A stretch of DNA of 64,000 nt from Glossina fuscipes (Eukaryota > Arthropoda > Insecta > Diptera > Glossinidae), in assembly GCF_014805625.2 (NCBI RefSeq), contig NW_023998422.1:4570137-4634136 (forward strand). Reading direction: 5' to 3'. This document shows, piece by piece, positions 13,166-25,443 of the stretch (positions within the stretch are counted from its first letter, which is position 1; each line of letters begins with the position of its first letter). Made by a program: the position numbers and the translations under genes. A model generated the notes under the pieces. That model saw only the letters and a list, made by a program, of their open reading frames with translations, made no database searches and had not been told where the DNA came from.

Positions 13166-13710
13166 CAATATGAAGCGAAAAGACAAGCCGCTTCCATAAG
13201 AGCACAAACCTGTTGAAGACTTAAAAACATTTACGAAATCTACGATAGCGATTGCTTATGTTAAAGAGTGTAGAGGGATTCTGAACGAGCAACCACAGTT
13301 GATGATGATCAACGCACATCCATCCATGAGCAAAAATGCTATTTACTATTATTCGCAAGAAAGCAGGTAAGTTAAGTGTGCCCTTGAAGGTCCTCGATAT
13401 TTTGCTTATGCACAATTTATTCATGAATTAATACAGGAATAAAGGAATTGCGGCGTTTAAAGTTTATTTAAATAAACCGCATTCAACATTGTCTGCCTAT
13501 AGGTTTAGCCCAGCAGATTTTTTAAAAGAGACCTCAAGCCAACTGATCCGCCACAACGAGGTGAACTTATTCAAAACTTTCCACGCTACAAGATCAAAAA
13601 GAAATATACAGTCAAAGAGGAATTTGAATTAAAAGCCAGGAATGAACTTATGATATTTACTATCCCAAACCTATTCCATAGAATTCAGATGACTCGACAC
13701 CAACTTTTCT
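13166..13710 (+). pseudogene. Unidentified coding-like remnant with splice-like signals
   Basis: A plus-strand frame beginning with ATG near 13170 reads about 66 codons with one internal TAA (near 13196), then meets a perfect donor-like gtaagt after gaaagcag at about 13377. Farther on, after cctatag near 13500, two overlapping frames stay open. One of them (about 13540-13720) has a protein-like composition, including KKKYTVKEEFELKARNEL. This looks like a broken two-exon gene or a decayed retrocopy. I do not recognise the family. Confidence 0.25.
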
Positions 13711-13915
13711 TATACTAATCTTTTAACCCGCTTTAGAAGATATTCGTAAATATTTACATTTTTTTTTTTTTATTTGTGTCCTTCAATTTTCTTGTCCAAG
13801 TGTTTCAATAGTGCATGGTAGGGGAAAGGCAAGATGAATAAATTCACTTTCTTGATCCAAAAATTCATATTTCACATTAACAAGAGAGACATATCTATCG
13901 CCTATCATTATATTA

Positions 13916-13956
13916 GTATGGGGAAAAAGAAATCCATTATTTGTATATGAACTTCA
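13916..13956 (-). mobile_element. Solo terminal fragment of the window's mariner
   Basis: These 41 bases match the reverse complement of the right end of the mariner at 49261-50525 with only two mismatches (gtatgggg for gtttgggg, and one base in the T run). The match begins right after a TA and ends at gaacttca, where it breaks off into unrelated AT-rich DNA. It is a detached element end of the same lineage. Confidence 0.75.
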
Positions 13957-14129
13957 TATACATATATATATTTTCCGTCTCATTGTCTTGCGAGGCTCTT
14001 TTAGAGTGTTATATGAACGCGGTCACAATTTCTCCGCCGTGTTATGCAAATCCGTTTACATCAACAGGTATTACAGGGCTGTCTACTATCCATATACATT
14101 GAAAAGTCCATGTTCTCATCATACGTTAC

Positions 14130-14420
14130 ACCAGTTGCGATACGAGGGTATATTACGTTTGTGCGGATGTATGCAACACCCAAGAAGACTTAAGATGGAC
14201 TCACCTTTTATTGTACCCATCGAATCAGAAAGCGATTCTAAACTTGTCTGTCCGTCCGTCCGCGTCTGTCCGGCTTGTGTTTCTGTGCTTAACAAACAAC
14301 TCGCACTATTTAAGATATTTTAATGAATTTTATTACAAAGAAAATTTTTTTTGGCCCAAGGACGAAGCCACTGGAAATTCGCCGCATTAGACAGCTTTTT
14401 CGATCACTTCTCAGATAAAG
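14130..14420 (+). repeat. Dispersed hairpin-ended repeat, plus-strand copy
   Basis: Clear plus-strand order: gggtatattacgtttgtgcg, then atgcaacaccc, a gactcaccttttattgta block, a gaatcagaaag block, the gtctgtccgtccgt block, and a ttttcgatcacttctc block. An open frame of 111 codons over it is not a gene. Confidence 0.65.
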
Positions 14421-15220
14421 CAAAAGAAATGCATGCAATCCTTTTTTATTTTATTCTTCATGTTTTCCTTCCAGGCCGTACCTTCCTTCTCAGCTTAAGG
14501 CATTTTCAACGTATGACGGAAAGAGGACAGAGATGAGAAACTGTATTTTTTAAGCAACAGATATGCAGTAAACATATATTTCAATTAAATTTAATTTACG
14601 GCAAAATGTAGTAAGGGATTAATTCCTTTTGGTCGTCATTTCTCAAAGAGAATTTATATACATTTAAGTACGACATGCAAGAAATGCTACACTAGAGTGT
14701 CTGGTATGCTTTCGCAGCAGTTCAGGCATTGTCCCGTTTGTGACAATAGTGTCGATTCAATTGGCATGATTAAAAGAAAATATTAATAGTAAGTATTAAA
14801 AAGGAATGAAAAAGTATATATGTATGTGGGAGGAGAGAACAAATGGAAACAAAGGAGACAATTGTGAAGAAGTAAGTACGAGGTTGGATTGAAGGTCCTC
14901 ATCTCGAAAATTCTTTGAACAAAGAAAGGCTTCATAAGGAAATAATTATTCATGCTTGAGTACGCTTTGCTTAAATGAGTTTTGCGCTCCATTTGCTATC
15001 TAAATTCAATAAATTGTTTTTTTTTTTTTTTCCTTTAAACAAAATTTAAGTACATAATGCATATGGAAAAAGAAATGAATAGACTATAGTTGGGCGCGGC
15101 CGACTATTAGATAACCTATACTTAAAATACTGTCGTTAGTCGCTTAATATACTGTCGTTTATCTTCGTGAAAATACATTAAACATTATCCATTATTTTTA
15201 CGTGAAGGCATAATTTTTTA
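14421..15220. other. Non-coding stretch, nothing recognised
   Basis: AT-rich, with a poly-T run near 15017-15031 and no coding-like or structured signal that I can support. Confidence 0.45.
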
Positions 15221-15229
15221 GATAGTCTT

Positions 15230-15905
15230 TGTATTGGAGGACGCTCGAAACGTGAACTAATGTGGTCCAAATTAACAAACTCAATTTACTTGTCACTTGC
15301 TTTTGTCATAAAGAACTCCAAGTTAGACTATGTTGGCATAGAAGGGTTTGCTTTTCTGGGGATTTTCATGGTTGGGTCCAAAAGACCTATAGGATCCACA
15401 AAACAGACTTACGTTGCCCACATACGTTTGCCCAATGCGTTATTATTATGCAATAATTTTCATCAAGTAATATCAAAAGTTGGGTCTTTTTGCCATATTA
15501 CAATTTAGTTTCCATATGAACGTTTATATGACAGGGGGTTTAAAATATTGCCCATTCGATCCTAATTTTTCGCGCGAATATTGCTACTCAGCAAATTTTT
15601 GTTGCGAAATTCCGAACATTAACATATGTTTTCATGTAAAATAAGGCGTTATTTGGGCAATGGTCGAAACCAGTGGTCCCATCCGAACCACGTCAGTGTA
15701 TCAAATTTCATTATAATATTTTAAAAATTGCAATCTGCTGATTGAACACAAAAATACATCGGACGGCCAGACAAGCTCATTCCGATCCAGAAAATGTTTC
15801 TGAGTCGAAGAGTGTAATAATACGTGAGTCTACGTCAAGTTCTTCTGAGTGTTACATATGTCCGCACAAACTTAACATATCCTGTACGGCAAGTAATGGG
15901 GGGGT
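15230..15905 (-). repeat. Dispersed hairpin-ended repeat, long copy
   Basis: Minus-strand copy. Its terminal part carries the tccgcacaaacttaacat block followed by tcctgtac, with gagtcgaa, gacggccagac, tgcaatctgc and tcaaatttcat blocks before it. The internal part, with catatgaacg and ttgctactcagc, matches the long copies at 11380 and 58480. Small open frames on the plus strand are incidental. Confidence 0.6.
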
Positions 15906-17425
15906 ATGAAAACAAAAACAAACCGTACTATGACTATTTATTCGTTTGTAATGTATCGTAAGGCTTAGATACACATATTTAATATTTTATCACCTTTATA
16001 TAATTTATCCTATTTTCTATGACGAATCTCGTCCTTCGATGATGGATATAAAAGGGGTGAAGTTTTTTTCGGCTTGGCCGCCGCTATCTCCTATATAATG
16101 TTTAAATACAAGATCATTCACTCTATGTGCCCGCTCATATGTTCGTTCGATATAGCATCTGTATGTAGGAAGGAGGAGAAATTAAATAATTTTTAATCGA
16201 AGACTTTGTCCTTCAAATTACGGGTCCATAATAAAATTTTACATTTAAGGCTCTAGCAAAGCCTTAGCTTACGCGTTAATTACATTACAAGTCACTTTTT
16301 GTCAGATCTCGAGAAAAGGTTGTGAAATTCAGTATGAACCAAAAGATGTGATTCAAGCCCTATATAACTGTTCTTTCTTAGCAGTGCCAGTAACTTAGCA
16401 ATAATTATTTATTGAGAAATAAATCAAAGACCAAATCTAGATGATGCATTTTCATTAATCTCATGTCTTTCGTGAAATGTAAGTCATATTTTCGGACGAC
16501 AAGATCATGTCGACGTTATCAAATACATAAGACATATAAACATAATACCAATACCATATAAAGTCTTAAGGATTGAAATTTTCGAACGCGTTTCCAAACA
16601 AACTTTATAAAAATAAGAATTAAAGGTAATACTTACTTACTTGATACCCCCTACAAGAAAAACGTCGATTTTTTTATATTTCGGGTTCTTTTTCATCAAA
16701 ATATCATTGGTTATCTGATAAGTTTAAATTATTAGCTTTTCATTACCATTTCGTTAGCGCCGTCATAGAGCGACATTTAGGAAAATCGCACTTTCGGAAG
16801 AACAAAAACACAAAGTATTTCACGAACATTCTTTTAACTTGGAAATGAGAGAAATTCCATTTAACTAATTTCCGAAACAATCCTCGTTATATTAAGATGA
16901 AACACTCTTAGCTCCTCTTAGTTCTTATCATTTTATAAAGAGACAAAAGTTTCTTTTTACCCACAAAAGAGAAGAATTATTAATATAAAGTAAATGCTCT
17001 GCGATAAGTGGGAAAGAGAACGAAACACATCCATTTACACTTTTTTACTTTACTAATTGTTGCAAAGTCTCAGGCAAGTGTTGCCTTTGAAAGCCATACA
17101 CATTCGTTTACACTCGAAGAAAGTCTTATTTGACCAAAGGATACTTTTTCACTATTTGTAAAGAGAAGAACAAGAAAATTCTATTGTAAATACACAATTT
17201 AAAGTAAGTAAGATTTATTCGATTCGAAAACCCATCACTTTTAAATAAGTTAAGATATATTTTGCTGTGGGGTCAAAGTTCATGATGTCTTTTTATTCTT
17301 TGTATTCCTATTGATATATCTTCACAATTGGGAGCAGTTTAGAGCAGTTTAGAGCCGCTTCTGTTCTCTCTCTCTCTCTTTCTCTCTACCCCTCTCTCTA
17401 CCCCTCCTCTTAGGTATTATTTAAT
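15906..17425. other. Non-coding stretch
   Basis: AT-rich DNA with a CT-rich microsatellite at about 17363-17407. No gene, RNA or transposon domain could be identified. Confidence 0.45.
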
Positions 17426-17429
17426 TAGA

Positions 17430-18270
17430 ATATCATGGCTTTTCCTTAATTGCAGGAGGACTAACATCCCAAGGAATACCTGCAGAACATGCACAAAATA
17501 ATATCAATAGCAAGTGTTGGGCCACTATTCGCTTAGAGAATAGCAGATATTGGTCACGGAATAGATTCATGGAGTGTCTGAATTGCTTCCCACGGAACGT
17601 TTTCCCATTCTTGAACCACAACGTCTGCCAATTACATCAACAATGTTGAAAACGGATATATCTGCTCCTCATTCTCGGCTTTAAAACTCTACGCAATGAT
17701 TCAATTATGTTCAGATCTGGCGGTTGTACTGGTCAGGGAAGATGATTGACAATATTTTGATGGTATTGAAAGTAACACTGAGCAATCCATCTTTGAGATA
17801 ATCGAAATATTCATTCGTTGTAATCCGGTCACGAATGTCAACGAGAGGACCAGTTGAATACCACGATGTAGCCGTCCAAACCATAACGGAATACAAAGTG
17901 TATCGCCGTTGCAGCCCTTCCATGAATATTAGACTTGCGAAGCTCCCGCGTTGTGTTTTTCCCAAAACAATAGTGCTCAGATGTGTGTTGAGCTCTGCTG
18001 TCGCTTTTGCGCTCCGTGGTTTTGTTCTCTGGCCAATATGGTTTTTAATATTTGTCTTTTTCAGATAAGTTTTAGGGTTTGTCCACTATTCTTCTTCGAC
18101 GACGCTCTTTTACCATATTTTATGGATGCTGTCATTATAGTAGATTCCGTCGGTCGTGAAACATTAAGCAGTTCAACCATTTTCGTCACAGATATTTCCG
18201 CTCACCAAGCAATAACAAAAATTTCAAATGTTACGTACGCCACCGATCACTTGTTTTAACGATCGCGTAG
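17430..18270 (-). pseudogene. Decayed Tc1-like transposon (D,D34E type)
   Basis: Reading the minus strand from 18270 downwards, the order of blocks follows a Tc1-type transposase. They are a KNSGQTLKL-like linker (about 18096-18068), a KSNIHGRAA block (about 17936-17909) typical of the end of the DNA-binding region, a VMVWTATSWYSTGPLVDI block (about 17890-17835) matching the VMVWG..S..G.GPL core, and PDLNIIESL (about 17724-17692) matching the PDLNPIENLW motif with the last catalytic Glu. Stops and frameshifts occur between and within these blocks, so it is inactive. Terminal inverted repeats were not delimited. Confidence 0.75.
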
Positions 18271-19235
18271 CACATACTAAAAAATAATGTACAAGATTTG
18301 GGAAATCAGCGGTGCAATCGATACGCATCGCATTGTTTGTATGGAATCAATGTTCTCAAAACACAGCAAGGCAGTATAGTATTAGGATAAGTGTTCATAT
18401 TATTTTATCCATTCCCTCTATATATAATGCAATCGTATTCTTTTTCTAGAACTTAGCAAAACAGCAACTGATGTCTTACTGTCCTCGGTAAAAAAATTCA
18501 CTGAGAACACGAGGCTATTTTGACAGTTAACTTGACTGCAAGTTTATATAGGTGCACTTTTTGTATGGTTTCACGTCCCCCATGTAACTATAATCGTATT
18601 GCGGGGATTATTTTTTGCCATGTTCTCCAATTATTTTCTAATTTCTAATTTTATTTCAATATCATTATATCACAGCATTCTGAATGATTTTGAGATGATA
18701 ACTATAGCGTAGGACGTATATGTTCATGCATGTAAGTGTCAATGAATGAATGGATATGTTGCGTACATCTACACCAAATCACATCCAAGTTTCAAGAATT
18801 TTTATAAGGTTTTTTTCATTTTGCCTACCATCGTTAGGGGCACTTTTCCTTTTTCTTCTTGAATTCAGCAAATCGACAACAGAGGGGTAATAACCCATGA
18901 AAAATATAACATCCGCTCTTTTGTTCAGCTGTTTGTTAACAACGGCTAAATACAAAAACGAAAGCTAACTTTTGTCTACGCGATTACCTCACAAATGATT
19001 CGCTTACTGTACTGAGTAGAAAAAGAAAACCAATTATTTCCTTTGAAATTTAACATAAGGCAGATAGTTAAAAATAAAACCACTGAACATGAATTTATTC
19101 ACGACTAAAGAGTTTTACAATAAAAGATCAATGGAAGCACATACTGGCGAACCGACTGCTTCTCCCTTGTTGGATATAACAGGTGAACCGGCGAGTTCTG
19201 CCCTTACCTAGTAACGGTAGTCTTCTATCTCAATA
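18271..19235. other. Non-coding stretch, nothing recognised
   Basis: AT-rich; no supported feature. Confidence 0.45.
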
Positions 19236-19239
19236 TTTT

Positions 19240-19440
19240 GATATCTAACATGGAAAAAGACAATAGTGGGCCACAGCTCGCCTCCAAATACCTCCCTACC
19301 TCACTCAAAATATTTCAAAAATTGTGATTTGTTGGATAACAACAGAAGACGAACAGAGAGACAGACTGAAGCCCTTCTGACTGTTGTATACTTTCACACA
19401 AACTTAATATGTCCTTGCACCACGAGTAAGTAGTTTAGGA
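19240..19440 (-). repeat. Dispersed hairpin-ended repeat, terminal copy
   Basis: Minus-strand terminal part of the family. The cacacaaacttaatatgtcc block leads into the ttgcaccacgag terminus at about 19421, with gagacagact and agtgggcca blocks before it. Confidence 0.65.
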
Positions 19441-20865
19441 CATGAACATGGACAAGACGGCTGCGGGACGAAGTAAGAAGTAAGAGCCGAGAAGTCCACG
19501 ATTAAGAAAACGTACGCATTACAAGACTCCGCATATAGTATAGCCGTAGTCCTGTATGCATGAAAAACAAAAATCATCAAAAAAATAGAAAGGAAAAATA
19601 AATTTGACGTTCATATGAAAGTTATATGAGGTCAAAGGAAGTGCATTGCAACACTTAGTGATACTAAAATTAGATTTTTAATAAATTATTGATAAAAAAA
19701 AAAAAAAAAACGCCCAGGAGAGATAAAATGTCATTATGTATTTTCTGTGAATTTGTGACCACTTTTGTACCTACCGCACAACGGATGTTAATTGCTATCC
19801 GGTTAAAGCAATTTATAAATTGCACGCATAATTTTGCCCACAAAACATTTTCAGTGAAATGATGTTTTGCAAGTTAAATGTACTTTTTAAATATATTCAT
19901 TTAAATTCATACTTTTATCCACAAATGCAATCAAAAATTTATAAAATTACTTTTGGAACCACATGAACGGCAAAAGAAAAAAATTCGTAAAAATTAAAGC
20001 CTTGGGCATACGAAGCATCCTGAACACCTTACATTTTGAAATTAGGAAAAGCTTATGATTAAAAGAGTCGTTGATAACACACAGTCTCGTGAACGTTCCG
20101 ACGACTAAGCAATTTTGTAAATGCATTTTTCTTATGTTTATGGAAAAATCTGAAAGTGATAACAAATTGTAGTTTGTACAGTGACATACCAAGCAAACTG
20201 AAGCGAGCATTACTAAAGCCTTTGCAAATTTAATATTAACTCTACACATATATAGACTTGGTGGAGGATTTATAGTTTTTTATGTTTTTCAGTTGCCTTG
20301 CGGCAAAAGAACTCATAAACTTTGCATGACCTTTTCGTAGACTTATAAGCATAAAAACATCTCTGCATATGTTAATAATAAAACAGGACATATATAACCA
20401 TAATCACTAGAATATTTAAATTTAAAAAGTATTCATAAATACATATATATTTACACGTATGCATAAAAAGTCGAAAGCATCAACACATACCACCAAACCA
20501 AAGTGTGGGCAAAAAAAGTCTCTTTTGTTTACAGTTTTACTGCTTCATGTCGTATTGTCAAACAACTTCATTTATGTGTTTTCAACATGCACAGCAAAAA
20601 TATCTGCAGAAAATGTTTACATTTGTCAGTAAAAATGACTGCCTGTCTACTTAACTCGCTCTTTCTCTCTCGCTCTCTCTCTCTCTCTCTACGTCCACCA
20701 TAAAGGCATACGGTAGATTTACCACACGTTTGCTATGCATAGAAAAGTACAAATTCCATAAAGCATAATGTGCATAATGTCGGAATCGAACGCCTGCGGA
20801 AAACTTCGGCTTTAACAAGAAAAGTTGCCTCAGATATTTTTCCTTTCACGTTCATTAGTAGTTAT
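19441..20865. other. Non-coding stretch with CT microsatellite
   Basis: Contains a poly-A run near 19695-19710 and a (CT)n tract at about 20656-20693. No gene is apparent; a 100-codon minus-strand frame at 19947-20249 has no recognisable motif. Confidence 0.45.
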
Positions 20866-20867
20866 CG

Positions 20868-20990
20868 TAGTTATAGTGAGTGTTCAGTTGGTAAAGGCGT
20901 AACATAACACTTAACCACTGGACTGCGGCCGCTTCCCTATCTCGTTCTCTGCCTCATTTCTTTCCAGCCAGTACGACGCAAATGAGACAT
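20868..20990 (+). repeat. Second dispersed repeat family, copy A
   Basis: Shares with 41263-41400 the blocks tcgtag-tatagtgagtg, tcagt-gg--aaag, taacaca/ttaagc, ccact-g-ctgcggcc and cctatctc, followed by a pyrimidine-rich tail. The similarity extends over roughly 100 bases in the same orientation. I could not assign it to a transposon class; the compact size and pyrimidine tail would fit a SINE or MITE. Confidence 0.6.
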
Positions 20991-22735
20991 GGGAAATATT
21001 CTCTAAGTGACGGAACACTCAATCATCTACTTAACAAAAAACTTAGTTTAGAAAAGTCACTGCTCTTGCCCATATTGCGTTCAAGGACTCTCCTTTTTCC
21101 CTTTTTTAAAAAAAAATTATCTTCTTCGCTTAAGGTAAGTATGTTTCTGTAAGATTCTGTAACTCGAGAGGGCTTTCAAATAATTGCTACAAATACAATG
21201 TTAAGGTCTACACATCGTTCCATTTTACGATCAAATGTGATCCACAATCTAGTCTATATTAGATATTAGAATATTCGACCCATGCCGGCTATAGCTTTTT
21301 TTTTTTCTTGCTTACTTATGTAGTCAACGTTTTATTAATAATTATTTAAAAAACCACATAAGCAATAAATCATAATTTTACTTTATAAGCATTGAACTGA
21401 GCATCATCATCATTATTATTGCAGTAACCAAAAACCACAAAATCATCATGTGGCCAGTTTTATAAATTTTATCTGTAATGGCATGGAAAAATGGTATACT
21501 TATAAAACAATCTACATAACATAATCATTTCGCATAGAAATCACTTTATGACATTTATGGATGAAAAAGCTGAAATTGTTCCCTCTCAGAGGCACTTATT
21601 TAGAGTAAGTGTGCAGCTTATTCGCTTTTTCTTAAATACATGGAGCTATAACTAATTACTCGAGGTAGTATAACGCATACCTTACGGTGGAAAATTTTAA
21701 ACTTATCATAAAGTGGTTAATGTGATGTGGAGTCTCAATTTTAGACACTCTTAAGGACGGATTGATTGGTTTTTTAAACCTGAGAATTAAAGATGAATCC
21801 ATTGCAAGTAATGAACACGAATTTATTTATCCAGTGTGTTTTCTCCCTTTAGGGTCCATTAGTCCTTTGCAAGCTGTCGCCGTTGGCGCCGTTGATTAAA
21901 GCAATCTCTTTAAAACTAACATGTATTGATGGACCATACATATTGCCGTGACGTCCAGAAACTGACAGTTAATTTCTTCTTCTTCTTCTATAACTCAAGA
22001 CAAGTCACTATGCTGAGTAAAAAAAACAGTTCAATATGAACACAAAGTTTGGTCCTGCACGTAGTTACAAATTATTCTTATGTAATTAAAGTAGGATAAG
22101 TACAATTTACTTTCCACACAATTTCTTTTATAGCGAGTAGTGTGTTATTTTCTTGTGAGTATTATCCGTATACCGTAATAAGTAAAAACGGAATGGAATG
22201 CGAACATTATAGAGTTAATAAAATGGGATTGAATTATAATCCCATGATGTATTTGAATTTTTATACAGGTGAGGGGTATAAATAGCGTACCTAAGAATGC
22301 CTGGAATGAGCGCTGAGACTTACCCCAGCATTATTTTATTAAAAGGTACATTTTTCCAACCAAGCAAAAATTCCATTACTCACAAGTTGTTGGCCTGAAC
22401 TGTAATAAAGTTGGCGGTTGGCTTGATTGTAGACGTATATGTAAATATATGTTTTGCATGTTATCACGTCCGCCACGTAATTATGATTGACAGTCAATTT
22501 ATTTTTTTTTTAAATAAGTTATGATATCTAAAAACTGATTAGAAATATTTTGTAAGGGTAACCGTAACATGGTCGAATATATATGGAATGAATGCCGCAA
22601 CATCCACGATTATTACCACTGTTATTAACCTAAAAATTTTATGAAAAACAAGTGAAAACATTATAGTGGAAAAGGGCTCCCTATTAAATATCCTACATCG
22701 CTTCACTTAGTGCAGTTATTCATGTACCGATATTC
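20991..22735. other. Non-coding stretch, nothing recognised
   Basis: AT-rich sequence with small homopolymer and TTC microsatellite runs (near 21974-21989). No supported gene. Confidence 0.45.
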
Positions 22736-22739
22736 GATT

Positions 22740-23005
22740 TCGAATAGAACTTTATATGAGAAGAGGTCAAAAACGTTGTCCGATCCAAACCATTATCCAT
22801 AGTGCACGTCTTTGATCTAAAACATGTCCCTGTAGCAAATTGTCTTAAAAACTGCGGCATGTTCGTTGAGCACAAAAAACCATGACGGACAGACAAACTT
22901 AGATCGATTGATAAAAGATGGATGGATCGCTCTCAGATCCTTCTGGATATTGCATATATGCGCAAAAACTTGATATACAGTTGTACCACGAGTGGTGTAG
23001 AGTAT
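22740..23005 (-). repeat. Dispersed hairpin-ended repeat with intact terminal hairpin
   Basis: Minus-strand copy ending in the palindrome accacgagtggt at 22985-22996. Preceding blocks are gacggacagacaaactta, gatcgattgata, and a degenerate version of the tccgcacaaacttaatat block. Together with 42410-42427, 48135-48146 and 60917-60928 it defines the hairpin end of the family. Confidence 0.7.
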
Positions 23006-24085
23006 AATGATTGTCTTAAAAATTGAAATGCTATAGCATTTACGTCATTTTGCATTTTGCAATGAAAACGATCATTGTAATATCTGCGTCCGTCAATGTG
23101 TTAAAATACATATATTATCTTGATTTTATAAAAAGTTTTAAAAACCAAGGCGTATTGAAAATTTATTAAAGGAAACCCGTCCGGAAAATTGATAATAAAA
23201 AACAAAAACAAATTATACGTTTTCATAATGAGCGACAATTAGAAAGTTTTCACTTAAAGCAAATCATAAGGCCCAAGCAAGAGCTTCATATTACCGCCGT
23301 TATCTTAATAACATATATATCGATGTGGTCTGCTATGTACTATATATGAAAGATTTCTGTGTGAAAAATAAGGTATAGGCTTTCCTTATAGTTACTTGAA
23401 TTATCGCTAAGGTTTTTGCTTGGATGTTTTCCTGAAGCTATTCTTAGGCCTTAGAGATAAACGTCGAGCATTTTGCAAAGGTATCCGCGTGTATGTGAGC
23501 GATGGTGGCTGACATTCAAAAATCAGGGCAATTACTACGTGCCTGCTATCATCTTCGAAGAAGAAGACCGCGAGGCTCACATTATAGAAAGTAATGGACG
23601 TTCGTGGTTAGCCTAAGAATTCTTGACCGCTATAACGTATGATATTGTTTATTTAGGTACTGATGGCGATAGACAGAGCTCCCTCACAGATATTCAAAAT
23701 TTCAAGAAAAATTTTTTTCTCATGACAAAAAAGAATATTAGTGATTAGGACATTTTTCCCATATCTTACTCCGATTACATTACATTAATGATATAAATTT
23801 TTCATACCCATCATCATTATCCGACGTCCGCGCTATTTAATTTAGAATTAACAGGCGAGCTTGCCATACTGTACTCTCCAAATTTGATACCCAATTGATT
23901 ATACTACGAAGAAAAGACGAGTGCCCCTCGCTCGATCGATGGTCGATTATATTTATTTTAGAATTAATTTATTTTCTGATAGTAAGGCTTGTACAAAATA
24001 ATTCTCAGCATTTTGTCTTGTTTAGCATATGACTAATAAGCGGAAAATATCAAAAAAAAGAAGAAAAAAGTAAAAACATGTTCAC
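23006..24085. other. Mostly non-coding; unidentified coding-like patch at 23490-23630
   Basis: A GC-richer patch around 23490-23630 gives a plus-strand peptide with KNQGNYYVPAIIFEEEDREA, which looks protein-like but matches no family I know and lacks a start or splice context. The rest is AT-rich non-coding sequence. Confidence 0.2.
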
Positions 24086-24089
24086 TCCA

Positions 24090-24290
24090 TGACCATTCAT
24101 AGAACATAGATCCGAATTTTTTTCATTTTATGAGAGGTGGTCTCAGGTTATGTTGCATTGTGAATGTACCCTTCGAATAGTTTGTCTCAATTTCAATACC
24201 AATCTACTTGCGTCAGGGGAATATTTACCACAAACTAGCGAGCGGACAGATGGACATGCTTAAATCGATTGTGTGATATATACGACATGT
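24090..24290 (-). repeat. Probable eroded copy of the dispersed hairpin-ended repeat
   Basis: Weaker match. Minus-strand order includes gacagatggacatgctta (cf. gacggacagacaaactta), aaatcgatt and an upstream fragment around agatccgaa. The terminal hairpin is not recognisable. Confidence 0.35.
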
Positions 24291-25074
24291 GGCGTTTTTG
24301 AAACTTTCTTTTGGAGGTCGCAAACATTTTCACAAACGGAATGCACCTTTCATCCTTCAATGGGGGGATATAAAAATTTTTGATTCAATTACCTTATATC
24401 CTCCGAATATATTACCTGACTTACGGTTTTACCCTAAACGCATTACGCCTACAGACAACAATAGTTCATAATCTGATACACGACAACAGTCGTCTTGAAA
24501 AATTTAAAGAGAACATGCACTAAAAGATTGAACCAATGCGATAAACAGTCCTCGGAGTTCAAGCAGAAATATTTGATGAATTTATTCTCTTTCATGAGAG
24601 AAGAAATTGTGCTCAAAACTTTGCATAATTACTCTAATAATGAATTTACAAAACAATAATTCGAAACGAATTGATTTATATTAAATTAAATTCACTAAAC
24701 CAGATAAACATGTTCTTAAGCTTCAACTTGCTTGTAAAGAAAGTATTAAAATAGTAAGCGAAAGAAGAAAAAACATGTACACAAAAGGATTTCAATTATT
24801 CACCTAGCGGTTAATTACAAGTAACAAGCCCGCATTGAATACCTACATACAAACCTAATTACAATTAATTATGATTCAAAGCAAAACAAGCAAACAATAA
24901 TAACATTGACCGAAAATCTTTCTCGTGAGGGATTAATAACTTTAGGCCTTGCTTTATGTAAAATGCAAGAATAAAAGTAATTCTTGTATAATCACAAATT
25001 AACTTACATATGTATAAGCATGGTCTTTAAGAGATTGGGTTCCTTTAGGAATCATCTTCATGTTTGCACTTTGA

Positions 25075-25443
25075 CGTTTATACTCTGGAACGTCTCTTTT
25101 CTTTATGCAAAACCAGTAGCGAGACGTTGGTTACTTTAATAACTTTCACAAACAGCATGGGGAATATCACCCACAGCATGAGCTTTACGACCAAAACCAG
25201 CAAATAGATCTTCGTCGCTCTCTTCAATGCAATTCAAGCTGCCATCACGAGCCTATACTAACTACTGACTTCGTCACTAACTTACTCCAGTACAATACTT
25301 TTGGCATAACACGCAGCGCCAAAGGGATTGATTTTCCATCCGGTACCTAAATAAGCTTTTTTGTCATCTTTACCAACCCTACGTTGATAGCATCGATGAT
25401 TAGCATACTTGCTGACAAGGCGCAAATCTTCGGTCTTACTCAT
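25075..25443 (-). pseudogene. RpS23: Retropseudogene of ribosomal protein S23
   Basis: From an ATG at 25443-25441 the minus strand reads a peptide that aligns with the N-terminus of RpS23 (uS12). Recognisable pieces are KYANHRCYQRR, KKAYLGTGWKINPFG and YAKSIVLE, against the family's NHR-QRW, KKAHLGTRWKANPFGG and HAKGIVLEKV. A TAA follows IVLE. After a loss of about 20-25 codons the match resumes as [17 protein letters not shown], then [11 protein letters not shown] (about 25198-25164), and after a frameshift as [16 protein letters not shown]. About 369 bases remain of an expected 430. The copy crosses exon junctions without introns, which points to a processed copy, though no poly-A tail is visible. 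It cannot make a ribosomal protein. Confidence 0.88.

Noticed and set aside
14351..14536. A short plus-strand frame with a hydrophobic C-terminal half
   Set aside because: It starts within the dispersed repeat; no homologue is recognised.
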